64,000 bases of DNA from Bradyrhizobium nivariense (GCF_029846715.1 NZ_JARVWW010000018.1:105748-169747), one strand, 5' to 3'. Counted from the first letter of the stretch, positions 25,252 through 34,197 are shown. Notes: generated by a model from the sequence alone, not told the origin. Translations and numbers: made by a program.

Positions 25252-26625
25252 TCACGCCGCCTGCGACACCACGCGGTTGCGGCCGTCGTGCTTGGCGCGA
25301 TATAGCGCGGTGTCGGCGCGCTTGAGGACGTCGCCAACCGCCTCGCCCTTCTGCTCCAGCGTGGTCAGGCCGATCGAGATCGTGACCTCGATGCGCTTGG
25401 TGCCCTTGTGGATCGCGAAGGGCTCGCCTGCGATCGAGCGGCGCAGACGCTCGGCGACCATGCCGGCGACGTGGAGATCGGTCTCCGGCATCACGATAAC
25501 GAATTCCTCGCCGCCGTAGCGGCAGGCCAGATCAATGCCGCGGATCGACTTGCGCACGCGCACCGCGAACTCGCGCAGCACGTCGTCGCCGGCGTCGTGG
25601 CCGTAATTGTCGTTGATGGACTTGAAGTAGTCGATGTCCAGGATCATCAGCGCGAGCGGCTTGCCGCGGGTCGCGGCCTGCTCGGCCAGGGTCGCCAGAT
25701 GGCTCTCCATGTAGCGGCGATTATGCAGGCCGGTGAGCGCGTCGGTGATCGCCATCTCGATCGAGTTCTGCACGTTGTCGCGCAAATGATCGGTATAGCG
25801 GCGACGGCGGATCTGGGTGCGGGCGCGCGCCAGCAGCTCGATCTTGTCGATGGGACGCAGCAGATAGTCGTTGACGCCGATCTCGAGGCCGCGGAGCAGC
25901 CGCGTCGAGTTCTCGGGGTCCGCGATCGCCAGGATCGGCACGTGGCGCGTGCGCTCCAGCGAGCGCGCCTGGCTGCACAGCCTCAAGCCGTCGAAATTGT
26001 TGAGGTCGAGCGAGACGATCAGCAGGTCGTAATTGCCCTCGGCGGCGTGGAACAGCGCTTCCGTCGGGTTCGGCTCGACGTCGATGGTGTGCTCGGCGGC
26101 GAGGATCGTCGCCAGCCGCTCATAAGAGGACTGGCGATCGTCGACCAGCAGGATGCGGCCGCCCTTGCCGGTGTCGGCCACCGCGGTGCGCTCGGGCGCC
26201 TGCATGCCGATCTCGAGTGAGGTGATGGCGCGCATGCGCAGCTCGTCCGTCATCATCTTCAGCCGCGTCAGCGAGCGCACGCGCGCGATCAGCACGACGT
26301 CGGAGACGGGTTTTGTGAGGAAATCGTCGGCACCGGCTTCCAGCCCGCGGTTGCGGTCGGACGGGCTGTCGAGCGCGGTGACCATCACGACGGGAATGTG
26401 GTGCGTGGCCGGATCGGTCTTGAGGCGGCGGCAGACCTCGAAACCGTCGATGTCCGGCATCATGACGTCGAGCAGGATGATGTCGCATTCGGCGCGGGCG
26501 CAGATTGCCAGCGCCTCGGTGCCGTTCGCGGCGGTCATCACGTCGAAATATTCGGCGGACAGGCGGGCTTCGAGCAGCTTGACGTTGGCAGGGACGTCAT
26601 CGACGACCAGGATACGCGCGGACAC
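25252..26625 (-). CDS. pleD: Response regulator diguanylate cyclase PleD
   Basis: A 457-residue PleD: REC1 (3-120) with phosphoacceptor Asp53 (IILLDVMMPD) and Lys in FLTKP, REC2 (157-272), and a GGDEF domain with GGEEF at 371-375. REC2 has Ser205 where the Asp should be, so it is an adaptor domain. RGID at 362-365, five residues before GGEEF, is a complete I-site for product inhibition. It makes c-di-GMP on phosphorylation, controlling the motile-sessile transition. It lies 14 bases after divK, as in Caulobacter. Confidence 0.96.
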   Translation of the reverse strand: MSARILVVDDVPANVKLLEARLSAEYFDVMTAANGTEALAICARAECDIILLDVMMPDIDGFEVCRRLKTDPATHHIPVVMVTALDSPSDRNRGLEAGADDFLTKPVSDVVLIARVRSLTRLKMMTDELRMRAITSLEIGMQAPERTAVADTGKGGRILLVDDRQSSYERLATILAAEHTIDVEPNPTEALFHAAEGNYDLLIVSLDLNNFDGLRLCSQARSLERTRHVPILAIADPENSTRLLRGLEIGVNDYLLRPIDKIELLARARTQIRRRRYTDHLRDNVQNSIEMAITDALTGLHNRRYMESHLATLAEQAATRGKPLALMILDIDYFKSINDNYGHDAGDDVLREFAVRVRKSIRGIDLACRYGGEEFVIVMPETDLHVAGMVAERLRRSIAGEPFAIHKGTKRIEVTISIGLTTLEQKGEAVGDVLKRADTALYRAKHDGRNRVVSQAA

Positions 26626-26639
26626 TGTGAACTCACTTC

Positions 26640-27005
26640 CTATCCGATGAAACGCCGGACCGTCTCAATGAATTTGCCGACCGAGATCGGCTTGGACAAA
26701 TAGGCCTCGCAGCCGCCCTCGCGGATGCGCTCTTCGTCGCCCTTCATCGCGAACGCGGTGACGGCGACGACGGGAATGCTGCGTAGCTCCGGATCGTCCT
26801 TGATCCAGCGCGTCACCTCCAGGCCCGAGACCTGCGGCAGTTGGATATCCATCAGCACGAGGTCGGGCCGCATCTTGCGAACGAGGTCGAGCGCCTCGTA
26901 GCCGTTGCTGGTGCCCGAGGTCTGGTAGCCGTGTGCTTCCAACAGGTCGCGGAAGAGCTTCATGTTGAGCTCGTTGTCTTCCACGATCAGGACGGTCTTA
27001 GCCAT
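26640..27005 (-). CDS. divK: Single-domain response regulator DivK
   Basis: A 121-residue stand-alone receiver. Acidic residues are in LIVEDNELN, the phosphoacceptor is Asp53 (LVLMDIQLPQVSG), with Thr in AVTAFAMKGDEE and Lys in YLSKPIS. DivK relays cell-cycle signals between histidine kinases and CtrA control. It is the first gene of the divK-pleD operon. In the 241 bases before it no clear CtrA box (TTAA-N7-TTAA) was found. Confidence 0.96.
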   Translation of the reverse strand: MAKTVLIVEDNELNMKLFRDLLEAHGYQTSGTSNGYEALDLVRKMRPDLVLMDIQLPQVSGLEVTRWIKDDPELRSIPVVAVTAFAMKGDEERIREGGCEAYLSKPISVGKFIETVRRFIG

Positions 27006-27246
27006 CCCGCCCTCCTGATTGGTCCGCAGACCGATGCATGTGACGCCTCAGGCGCCGCTCGCCGGCGCTTCGAAAACTGGATTCAAACTAGCCTCGAATT
27101 CGCTTGAGTTTCGTTAAACCCGAGGGCCGACTTTCTGCGATGTGGTTTCCAGTTGCTTGTCCGGGGTCGCAAGACTTAGGCACGAGACTCGGGCATGATG
27201 ACTCCAAAGTAGACACCGAAAGTTAACGGAAAGGCAAACCGGCCAC

Positions 27247-27558
27247 GTGAAAAAGCCTGTTCACAACCCCCGCGAAGTCGCTGAAATCGTTGCGCTTCAG
27301 GCGCTGTCATTCGTTGCGGGCGATCCTGAGCGGTTGGGCCTGTTTCTAGCCGAGACAGGGGTCGGCCCGGAGATGCTGCGCAATGCCGCCTCGGACCCCC
27401 ATTTCCTCCTCAGCGTACTCGATTTCGTGATGCGCGATGACGCCACCGTGAAGGCCTTTGCCAGCTCTGCGGAACTGCATCCGACCAACGTTGCCGCAGC
27501 GCGGCAGGTCCTTGGCGACGCGCTTGGCGACCCCACTTGGGAGCGCGACGTGCCGTGA
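27247..27558 (+). CDS. DUF3572 family protein
   Basis: A 103-residue helical protein of the alphaproteobacterial DUF3572 family: AEIVALQALSFVAGDPERLGLFLAETGVGPEMLR, then LSVLDFVMRDDATVKAFA. It starts with GTG. It is placed between divK (divergent) and dinB, whose GTG start overlaps its stop, so the two are coupled. Function is unknown; the link with dinB is conserved in related genomes as far as I recall. Confidence 0.88.
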   Translation: MKKPVHNPREVAEIVALQALSFVAGDPERLGLFLAETGVGPEMLRNAASDPHFLLSVLDFVMRDDATVKAFASSAELHPTNVAAARQVLGDALGDPTWERDVP

Positions 27559-28844
27559 TTGCCCTGGAGGCGGCCGGGCCCCGCTGCTTCTGCCGGGATT
27601 GTCTGGCCGATCTGGCTACGGGCGTGCGGCGCTGTTCCGCCTGCGGTTCCCCCCGCCTCGTCCGCCACCGCGCGCTCGCGAGCCTGACCTTCGCCCATAT
27701 CGATTGTGACGCCTTCTATGCGACCGTCGAGAAGCGCGACAATCCTGATATCGCCGACAAGCCCGTCATCATCGGCGGGGGAAAACGCGGCGTGGTGTCG
27801 GCCGCCTGCTACATCGCGCGCACCTATGGCGTGCGCTCGGCGATGCCGATGTTCAAGGCACTCGAGGCCTGCCCGCACGCGACCGTGATTCCGCCCGACA
27901 TGGCAAAGTACGTCCGGGTCGGACGCGAGGTTCGCCAGGCCATGCAGGCGCTGACGCCGCTGGTCGAGCCGCTCTCGATCGACGAGGCCTTCCTCGATCT
28001 CTCCGGCACCGAGCGGGTGCACGGCATGATCCCGGCCAAGGTGCTGGCGCGGTTCGCGCGCAACATCGAGCGCAACATCGGCATCAGCGTCTCGGTAGGC
28101 CTCTCCTGCAACAAGTTCCTGGCCAAGATCGCCTCCGACCTCGACAAGCCGCGCGGGTTTGCCGCGCTCGACCAGGAGGAAGCCCGTTTGATGCTGGCTT
28201 CGAGGCCGGTCGGCTTCATCTTCGGCGTCGGACCGGCGACCCAGGAGCGTCTGGTGCAACGCGGGTTCCGCATTATCGCCGACCTGCAGAAGGTCGACGA
28301 GATCGAGATGATGCGACAGTTTCCGAGCGACGGCCGCAGGCTGTGGCGGCTCGCGCGCGGCATCGACGACCGCCGCGTCGAGCCCGATCGGGGCGCCAAG
28401 ACGATTTCGAGCGAGACGACGTTCGAGACCGACATCCGCGACTTCGCGACGCTGGAGAAGATTTTGTGGCGGCTCTGCGAGAAGACGTCGTCTCGCCTCA
28501 AGAGCAGCGAGCTGGCCGGCTCCACCGTCACGTTGAAATTGAAGACCGCCGATTTCCGCCAGCGCACGCGCTCGCAATCGATCGCGGCGCCGACGCAGCT
28601 CGCCGCAAAGATCTTCTCGATCTGTCGCGAGATGCTGGCGAAAGAGATCGACGGCACCGCCTTCCGCCTGATGGGCGCCGGCGTCAGCGCGCTGCGCGAG
28701 GGTTCAGTCGCTGACGACACCGACATGCTCGACCGCCGTGCCGCCCACGCCGAGCGCGCGGTGGACAGCTTGCGCAAGAAGTTCGGCAGCGCCGCCGTCA
28801 TTCGCGGCATTGCCTATGAGGGGCCGGAGAAGGCGGAGGAGTGA
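27555..28844 (+). CDS. dinB: DNA polymerase IV (DinB) with an N-terminal zinc-like motif
   Basis: A 429-residue Y-family translesion polymerase. Catalytic motifs are AHIDCDAFYATVEKRDNP and LSIDEAFLDLSGT; GISVSVGLSCNKFLAKIASDLDKP and the little-finger domain follow. Before the polymerase core lies a ~45-residue extension with CFCRDC and CSACGSPR, a likely zinc-binding CxxC pair. GTG at 27555 gives a four-base overlap (GTGA) with the DUF3572 stop; an earlier TTG at 27537 is less likely. No alphaproteobacterial LexA box (GTTC-N7-GTTC) was found upstream. Confidence 0.95.
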   Translation: MIALEAAGPRCFCRDCLADLATGVRRCSACGSPRLVRHRALASLTFAHIDCDAFYATVEKRDNPDIADKPVIIGGGKRGVVSAACYIARTYGVRSAMPMFKALEACPHATVIPPDMAKYVRVGREVRQAMQALTPLVEPLSIDEAFLDLSGTERVHGMIPAKVLARFARNIERNIGISVSVGLSCNKFLAKIASDLDKPRGFAALDQEEARLMLASRPVGFIFGVGPATQERLVQRGFRIIADLQKVDEIEMMRQFPSDGRRLWRLARGIDDRRVEPDRGAKTISSETTFETDIRDFATLEKILWRLCEKTSSRLKSSELAGSTVTLKLKTADFRQRTRSQSIAAPTQLAAKIFSICREMLAKEIDGTAFRLMGAGVSALREGSVADDTDMLDRRAAHAERAVDSLRKKFGSAAVIRGIAYEGPEKAEE

Positions 28845-28857
28845 GGGCCTGCTGACG

Positions 28858-29013
28858 TCAGTCGTGTTCGAAGATCCGGGCGCCCGGATAGACCCGCCGG
28901 GCGTATTGAACGACCAACTGCCGGTCCTGAGTCGCCAGGAACGGAGTTCGGATCTGACTGGACCCGATGATGAGGTGCCACAGGCCGTTGAGCTTTCGAA
29001 CGATGACGTTCAT
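28858..29013 (-). CDS. Small protein of unknown function (51 aa)
   Basis: A 51-residue reading frame: MNVIVRKLNGLWHLIIGSSQ, then IRTPFLATQDRQLVVQYA and RRVYPGARIFEHD. It has a good ribosome site (GAGGAAG four bases before the ATG) and protein-like composition, with a beta-strand-rich start and one helix. It converges on dinB and stops 14 bases from it. The layout resembles DUF2188-like small proteins only loosely, so no family is claimed. Confidence 0.62.
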   Translation of the reverse strand: MNVIVRKLNGLWHLIIGSSQIRTPFLATQDRQLVVQYARRVYPGARIFEHD

Positions 29014-29213
29014 GGAGCTTCCTCGCACTGATCCGAGTGGGCTCAGAATATTAGAATCGCCCGCCGTCGCTCAATTGTACGGGCGTTAGAGCAGCGCATG
29101 ACAAAGAATAGAGGGGATATACAAATGTATGTTGGCGAGGCCCCTGTCAAATTCCAGCGCTGATGGTTTCGCAAGGGCTATACCCATCCTAGCGCGCTGA
29201 GAGGCTGACAATC

Positions 29214-29621
29214 GTGACAGGCGAACGCGATCTGAACACGCTGTTGAGGGACATGAAGCCGGAGATGCAGCCAGGCGCCTTCGTATTCTGCACGATCCCA
29301 TCCAACGAGCCCATTCCCGCAGCGGTCAACCCGCTGCTGACGTTCCGCGAGCAGGAAGGAACCACGCTCGTGATCCGGCGCGAAGAGGCCGAAACGGCAG
29401 GGCTACGCCACGAGTTCGCTTCGCGCCTGATCACCCTGAAGGTTCATTCCTCACTAGAGGCGGTGGGATTCCTGGCTGCGGTCACGGCCCGCTTGGCCGA
29501 AGCCGGCATCAGCGTGAATGCGGTTTCGGCCTTCTATCACGACCACCTCTTCGTACCTGCTGACAGGGCCGACGAAGCGATGGCGATTCTGCAAGAGATA
29601 CCCGGCGCAACGCGCGCGTAG
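29214..29621 (+). CDS. ACT domain protein
   Basis: A 135-residue protein with a C-terminal ACT-type regulatory fold: ITLKVHSSLEAVGFLAAVTARLAEAGISVNAVSAFYHDHLFVPADRADEAMAILQEI. The N-terminal half has the pattern of the paired ACT_7 family (GAFVFCTIPSNEPIPAAVNPLLTFREQEGTTLVI). It starts with GTG. It is a probable amino-acid sensor of unknown partner. It converges on the RidA gene (gap 7 bases). Confidence 0.85.
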   Translation: MTGERDLNTLLRDMKPEMQPGAFVFCTIPSNEPIPAAVNPLLTFREQEGTTLVIRREEAETAGLRHEFASRLITLKVHSSLEAVGFLAAVTARLAEAGISVNAVSAFYHDHLFVPADRADEAMAILQEIPGATRA

Positions 29622-29628
29622 CGCGCGC

Positions 29629-30030
29629 TCAATCCGCGACCGCGACCGCCTCGATCTCGATCATCCATTCCGGCGCGGCCAGCGCCGAGACGCCGACGAG
29701 GGTCGAGGCCGGCGGCTCCATGCCTTCGAAGAAAGCCGAGCGGGCCTTGCCGATGACCGGGCGCAGCTCCGGCTTGTAGTTCACGACGAAGGTGGTGATC
29801 TTCACGATGTTGGCGTAGCTCGCGCCGGCCGCTTTCAGCGCGTGCCCGAGATTCTGCATCACCTGCGTGGTCTGCGCGGCGAGATCGCCCTCGCCGACGA
29901 TCCGTCCCTCCTCATCCACCGACACCTGGCCGGAGATGTAGATGGTGCGCGCACCCGTGGCGGTGACGACGTGCGAATAGGCGGGATTGTGATGCAGGCC
30001 GCTGGGGCGGAGATGATCGAGCTTGGGCAT
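29629..30030 (-). CDS. RidA family enamine/imine deaminase
   Basis: A 133-residue YjgF/RidA protein. Typical features are SHVVTATGARTIYISGQVSVDEEGRIVGEGDLAAQTTQVMQNLGHALKAAGASYANIVKITTFVV and ASTLVGVSALAAPEWMIEIEAVA. The catalytic arginine of true RidA, in a C(I)R segment, is replaced around STLVGVS, so deaminase activity on 2-aminoacrylate is not assured. A second family member lies at 31187-31654. Confidence 0.9.
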   Translation of the reverse strand: MPKLDHLRPSGLHHNPAYSHVVTATGARTIYISGQVSVDEEGRIVGEGDLAAQTTQVMQNLGHALKAAGASYANIVKITTFVVNYKPELRPVIGKARSAFFEGMEPPASTLVGVSALAAPEWMIEIEAVAVAD

Positions 30031-30096
30031 GGTTGGCCTCCCGGATGTTTGTGGTTGGGAGGGAGGGTAGCCAGAGACCGTGTTACAGGCCAGCCC

Positions 30097-30942
30097 TCAA
30101 TTGCAGGGCTTGCTGTCCTTCGCGTCGAACTTGCCCATCGCGCCCGAAATCACAAAATCGTTGTAATCGAGCACGAGCTGGCGCGAGACGCCGTTCTCGT
30201 AGAGCTCGAACGCCATCGCGTAGACCGGCGTCTGCTCGCCTTCCTTCTGCTGGGCTTCGCGGTCGAAATAGCTGACGGTGACGGGCCAGCGCTTGAGCGA
30301 CTTCATGTGCTCGTCGGACGTTGAGGGATCGGGCGAGCCGGCGCGGTCGGCGGGGATCGGCTGGCCGATCACGGTCAGCGTGTTGTAGACCTTCTGGCCG
30401 TCGTCGGAGCCGTCATAGACGGAGAGCTCGAGCAGCGACTTGCCGTCCTTGGCGGCGGCAATGATGCGCTGGATCTGCTCGGTCGGAAACACGATCTTGC
30501 CGTCGAGCGTAAAGCTCATCGGCGCCGGCAACTTCAGCTTGACGTTGATGTGGTCGCCGTCGCGCTCCGCCGAGCCATCGACGCGGCCGGCATCCGCCTC
30601 ATTCATCCGGGTCTCGATCTTGAAGCGGTAGCTTTTGCCGCCAGCGTCCTCCCAGGAATTGGAGCGGAGGTCGCTGAGCGTGACCTTGCCCTCGCCGCTG
30701 TCGAGCTCGGAGACCTGGCGGAATTCGGAGGTGTAGCCCTCGCACGAACTTCCGGTGAAATTATAGAGGATGCGGCCGCGCGCGCTGTTGACCGAATTGG
30801 AACGCGATTTCACCAGGCTCAAATCATAGAGCGCCTGATGGGCGAGGAATGGACCGTTGGCGGCCTGCGCGACGCCTCCGGGGCCGAAAGCGGCCGCCGC
30901 GAGCGCCGTCACACCGAGCGAAGTCCGGAAAAGGTGCAGCAT
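30097..30942 (-). CDS. eipB: Periplasmic envelope-integrity protein EipB (DUF1849)
   Basis: A 281-residue exported beta-rich protein. Its signal peptide is MLHLFRTSLGVTALAAAAFGPGG...AQA. The mature part begins FLAHQALYDLSLVKSR and contains GRILYNFTGSSCEGYTSEFRQ and the end SKPCN; the two cysteines are the pair that form a disulfide in Brucella EipB. ATG 30942 is chosen because the signal peptide starts there; in-frame ATGs at 30975 and 31017 add unlike residues. EipB maintains the cell envelope in alphaproteobacteria. Confidence 0.9.
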   Translation of the reverse strand: MLHLFRTSLGVTALAAAAFGPGGVAQAANGPFLAHQALYDLSLVKSRSNSVNSARGRILYNFTGSSCEGYTSEFRQVSELDSGEGKVTLSDLRSNSWEDAGGKSYRFKIETRMNEADAGRVDGSAERDGDHINVKLKLPAPMSFTLDGKIVFPTEQIQRIIAAAKDGKSLLELSVYDGSDDGQKVYNTLTVIGQPIPADRAGSPDPSTSDEHMKSLKRWPVTVSYFDREAQQKEGEQTPVYAMAFELYENGVSRQLVLDYNDFVISGAMGKFDAKDSKPCN

Positions 30943-31186
30943 GTCTGTTCCCTGGGGAAAGCGCAGATTCGACATTTTAATGACCGTTCCATTACGTCGC
31001 AACTGAGGCGGTTTCACGTAAAGTTGCGGCCCTCGCTTTGAACCTCCTGCCCTGCCTCAACAAAATGCACCCGCAGCAGTCCCCTTGGGGTTGCTTGCAT
31101 GTGGCGGCACGATGGGCGAAACAGGGCGCGCCCGGCCTGCAATTGATGCGCCCGGGCGGATGGATTTTTGGACAACGAGGTCGAAC

Positions 31187-31654
31187 ATGGCGGGCACGGT
31201 CGAGCAGAAGCTGGCGGAACAGGGCATCAAGCTGCACGAGGCCCCCACCCCCGTGGCCAATTACGTGCCGTTCGTGCGCACCGGTAATTTGCTGTTCGTC
31301 TCCGGCCAGGTCTGCTTCGATCCCGCCGGCAAGCTGATCGCCAAGGGCAAGCTCGGCGCCGGCGTGACCATCGAAGAAGGCGCAGCGGCCGCCCGCGGCT
31401 GCGCGGTCAACCTGCTGGCCCAGGTCAAGGCGGCGCTCGGCGACCTCGACAAGGTCGTGCGCGTGGTGCGCCTCGGCGGCTTCATCAACTCGGCGCCGGA
31501 CTTCCTGGACGGGCCGAAGGTCCTCAACGGCGCCTCCGACCTGATGGTCGCCGCCTTCGGTGACAAGGGCCGCCATGCCCGCACCACCGTCGGCGTCGCC
31601 TCGCTGCCCGCGGATGCGGCGGTCGAGGTCGAAGGCGTGTTCGAGGTCGCCTGA
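31187..31654 (+). CDS. RidA family protein, larger form
   Basis: A 155-residue RidA/YjgF-like protein: MAGTVEQKLAEQGIKLHEAPTPVANYVPFVRTGNLLFVSGQVCFD, then CAVNLLAQVKAALGDLDKVVRVVRLGGFINSAPDFLDGPKVLNGASDLMVAAFGDKGRHARTTVGVASLPADAAVEVEGVFEV. This longer subclass has RTTVGVASLP in the place of the active-site loop. GAGG precedes the ATG at 31187. It is followed after 5 bases by the glycerophosphodiesterase gene. Confidence 0.9.
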   Translation: MAGTVEQKLAEQGIKLHEAPTPVANYVPFVRTGNLLFVSGQVCFDPAGKLIAKGKLGAGVTIEEGAAAARGCAVNLLAQVKAALGDLDKVVRVVRLGGFINSAPDFLDGPKVLNGASDLMVAAFGDKGRHARTTVGVASLPADAAVEVEGVFEVA

Positions 31655-31659
31655 GGCGA

Positions 31660-32406
31660 ATGCGTGCTCCTGATTGGCTGACAGCCCGCCCGGTCGCCCA
31701 TCGCGGCCTGCATGACATTTCGCGCGGCATCGTCGAGAACATGCCGGGCGCGGTGCAGGCGGCGATCGCGGGCAATTTTTCGATCGAGGTGGACATCCAG
31801 CTCTCCGCCGACGGCGAGGCCATGGTGCATCACGACCATGCGTTGGGCCGCCTTACCGAAGCTACCGGCCAGCTTGTCGAGAAAACTGCCGCCGAGCTGA
31901 AGGCCGTCACGTTCAAGGACACGGCCGAGCGGATGATGTCGCTCAGCGACCTCTGCAGCATGGTCGCCGGCCGCGTGCCGCTGGTGATCGAGGTCAAGAG
32001 CCATTTTGACGGCGACCGCAAGCTGGTGAAGCGGATGGCCGAGGTGCTGGCATCCTATGACGGCCCGGCCGTCGGCATGTCGTTCGATCCCGATCAGGTG
32101 CTGGCGCTGCGCGAGTTGTTGCCCTCCCGCCCGCGCGGCATCGTCGCGCAGCGGAGCTATGAGGACGAATACTGGGCCTACCTGACCCAGGAGCAGCGCG
32201 ACGGCATGCTGTACCTGCGCCACGGCTTCCAGACCCAGCCGCATTTCGTCGCCTTCAAGGTCGACCACCTCCCGGCCCCGGCGCCCTGGATCGCCCGCAA
32301 TGTGTTCGGCTGCGCCCTGCTCGGCTGGACCGTGCGCACGACCGAGCAGCGGACGCGGGTCGGCCAATATGCGGACCAGATGATCTTTGAGGGGTTCGTG
32401 CCGTAG
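31660..32406 (+). CDS. Glycerophosphodiester phosphodiesterase family protein
   Basis: A 248-residue GDPD: PVAHRGLHDISRGIVENMPGAVQAAI (catalytic His and the metal region ENM), EVDIQLSADGEAMVHHDHALGRLTEATG (Glu-x-Asp and the second His), and LVIEVKSHFDG. It cleaves glycerophosphodiesters to sn-glycerol-3-phosphate and alcohol. No signal peptide, so it is cytoplasmic. It lies in a same-strand run with ridA and the FemAB-like gene. Confidence 0.92.
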   Translation: MRAPDWLTARPVAHRGLHDISRGIVENMPGAVQAAIAGNFSIEVDIQLSADGEAMVHHDHALGRLTEATGQLVEKTAAELKAVTFKDTAERMMSLSDLCSMVAGRVPLVIEVKSHFDGDRKLVKRMAEVLASYDGPAVGMSFDPDQVLALRELLPSRPRGIVAQRSYEDEYWAYLTQEQRDGMLYLRHGFQTQPHFVAFKVDHLPAPAPWIARNVFGCALLGWTVRTTEQRTRVGQYADQMIFEGFVP

Positions 32407-32461
32407 GTTTGATGTTCCCGCCCTCTTGAAGTCGCTGCTGCAATGCACGATCTTGGGCTCG

Positions 32462-33703
32462 ATGGCACCATCCGAAATCACCCTCGAAGCCGTACCTTCC
32501 ATTGGCGAAGTATCGCCGGACGACTGGGACGCCTGCGCCAATCCCGGCAAGATTTGTAACAGGCATGGCAAGGGAACCTCATCCGGGCTTCCAGGCGATT
32601 CCCTCGGCCTCTCAAAGCCTGCCTATAACCCCTTCGTCTCCCACGCATTTCTATCCGCGATTGAGAAATCGGGTTCGGCAACAATCCGCACCGGCTGGGG
32701 GGCGCGGCATCTCGTGGCCAAAGCCGATGGCCGCGTCACCGGCGTGGTGCCCTGCTATCTGAAATCGCACTCGCAAGGCGAATACGTCTTCGACCGCGGC
32801 TGGGCCGATGCCTATGAGCGCGCCGGCGGGCGCTACTATCCGAAGCTGCAGGTTTCGGTTCCCTTCACGCCGGCGACGGGGCCGCGGCTCCTGATCCGCG
32901 ACGGCGTCGACCGCGAGCGGATCGCAGAGACGCTGGCGAGCGGGCTGGTGGCGTTGTGCGGCGTCAGCAAGGCTTCCTCGGTGCACGTCACCTTCGCGCG
33001 CGAGGCGGAGTGGAAGCTGCTCGCCGAGCACGGCTTCCTCCAGCGCACCGACCAGCAGTTCCACTGGCACAACGAGGGTTTTGCGAGTTTCGACGATTTT
33101 CTGGCGACGCTGAACTCACGCCACCGCAAATCGATCAAGCGCGAGCGGCGCGACGCGCTGGCCGCCGGGGTCACCATCCACTGGCTCACCGGCAAAGACA
33201 TCACCGAGGATGCCTGGGACGCCTTCTTTCAATTCTACATGGAGACCGGCTCGCGCAAATGGGGCCGGCCTTATCTGACGCGGGAATTCTTCTCGTTGAT
33301 CGGCGAGACCATGAGCCAGGACGTGCTGCTGGTCATGGCCCGCCGCAACGGTCGCTGGATCGCAGGCGCGATCAACTTCATCGGCTCGGATACGCTGTTC
33401 GGCCGCAACTGGGGTGCGGTCGAGCATCATCCCTTCCTGCATTTCGAGGTCTGCTATTATCAGGCGATCGACTTCGCCATCAAACGCGGCCTGGGGAATG
33501 TCGAGGCCGGCGCGCAGGGCGAGCACAAGATCGCACGCGGCTACCTGCCGCGGACCACCCACTCCGCTCACTTCATCGCCGATCCGGGCTTGCGCCGCGC
33601 CATCGACGATTACCTCAAGCGCGAACGCGCCTATGTTGCGGAAGCCGGACGCGAACTGGCCGAACTCGGCCCATTCCGGAAAGGCGCCGACGAGGCGCCT
33701 TGA
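32462..33703 (+). CDS. FemAB-like peptidoglycan-biosynthesis/GNAT protein (DUF482)
   Basis: A 413-residue member of the FemAB-like DUF482 family (two tandem GNAT folds). Recognisable parts are LEAVPSIGEVSPDDWDACA, YNPFVSHAFLSAIEKSGSA, LNSRHRKSIKRERRDALAAG, FYMETGSRKWGRPYLTREFF and NVEAGAQGEHKIARGYLP. The function is not settled; acyl transfer to amino groups is presumed. ATG 32462 is used because the family N terminus begins there. Confidence 0.88.
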   Translation: MAPSEITLEAVPSIGEVSPDDWDACANPGKICNRHGKGTSSGLPGDSLGLSKPAYNPFVSHAFLSAIEKSGSATIRTGWGARHLVAKADGRVTGVVPCYLKSHSQGEYVFDRGWADAYERAGGRYYPKLQVSVPFTPATGPRLLIRDGVDRERIAETLASGLVALCGVSKASSVHVTFAREAEWKLLAEHGFLQRTDQQFHWHNEGFASFDDFLATLNSRHRKSIKRERRDALAAGVTIHWLTGKDITEDAWDAFFQFYMETGSRKWGRPYLTREFFSLIGETMSQDVLLVMARRNGRWIAGAINFIGSDTLFGRNWGAVEHHPFLHFEVCYYQAIDFAIKRGLGNVEAGAQGEHKIARGYLPRTTHSAHFIADPGLRRAIDDYLKRERAYVAEAGRELAELGPFRKGADEAP

Positions 33704-33755
33704 CGGTTCGCTGCGGCTGGTGACAGTAAGCGCAAAATTCTAGGGAGCCGCCGCC

Positions 33756-34184
33756 ATGACCGCCTACGACACCAACAACATCTTTGCAAAAATCCTGCGC
33801 GGCGAATTCTCCTGCCACAAGGTTTACGAGGATGAGCACGTCCTCGCCTTCCTCGACATCATGCCGCGGGTACCAGGCCATACGCTGGTAATTCCAAAAG
33901 TCCCTGCCCGCAACATCCTCGATATCAAGCCCGATGACTTCGCCCATGTCGCCCGCGGCGCGCACAAGATCGCCGCCGCAGCGATGACCGCGTTCAAGGC
34001 CGACGGCATCACCGTGCAGCAGTTCAACGAGACGGCCGGCGGACAGGTGGTGTTTCATCTCCACATGCACGTGATGCCACGCCACGACGGCGTCGCGATG
34101 CTGCCGCCCGCCAGCCGCAAGGAAGACGTCAAGGTGCTGGAAGAGAACGCGACCAAGCTGATTGCGGCGCTGAAGGCGGTTTGA
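33756..34184 (+). CDS. HIT family hydrolase
   Basis: A 142-residue histidine-triad protein. NIFAKILRGEFSCHKVYEDEHVLAFLDIMPRVPGHTLVIPKVPARNI is the typical N-terminal half, and the HxHxHxx motif is VFHLHMHVMPRH (about residues 96-107). It hydrolyses nucleoside phosphoramidates or dinucleotides. It converges on trmO. Confidence 0.95.
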   Translation: MTAYDTNNIFAKILRGEFSCHKVYEDEHVLAFLDIMPRVPGHTLVIPKVPARNILDIKPDDFAHVARGAHKIAAAAMTAFKADGITVQQFNETAGGQVVFHLHMHVMPRHDGVAMLPPASRKEDVKVLEENATKLIAALKAV

Positions 34185-34197
34185 TCGTCACCACCCG

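Noticed and set aside
27079..27246. Possible LexA or CtrA box before DUF3572-dinB and divK
   Set aside because: No GTTC-N7-GTTC or TTAA-N7-TTAA pattern was found; only single half-sites are present.
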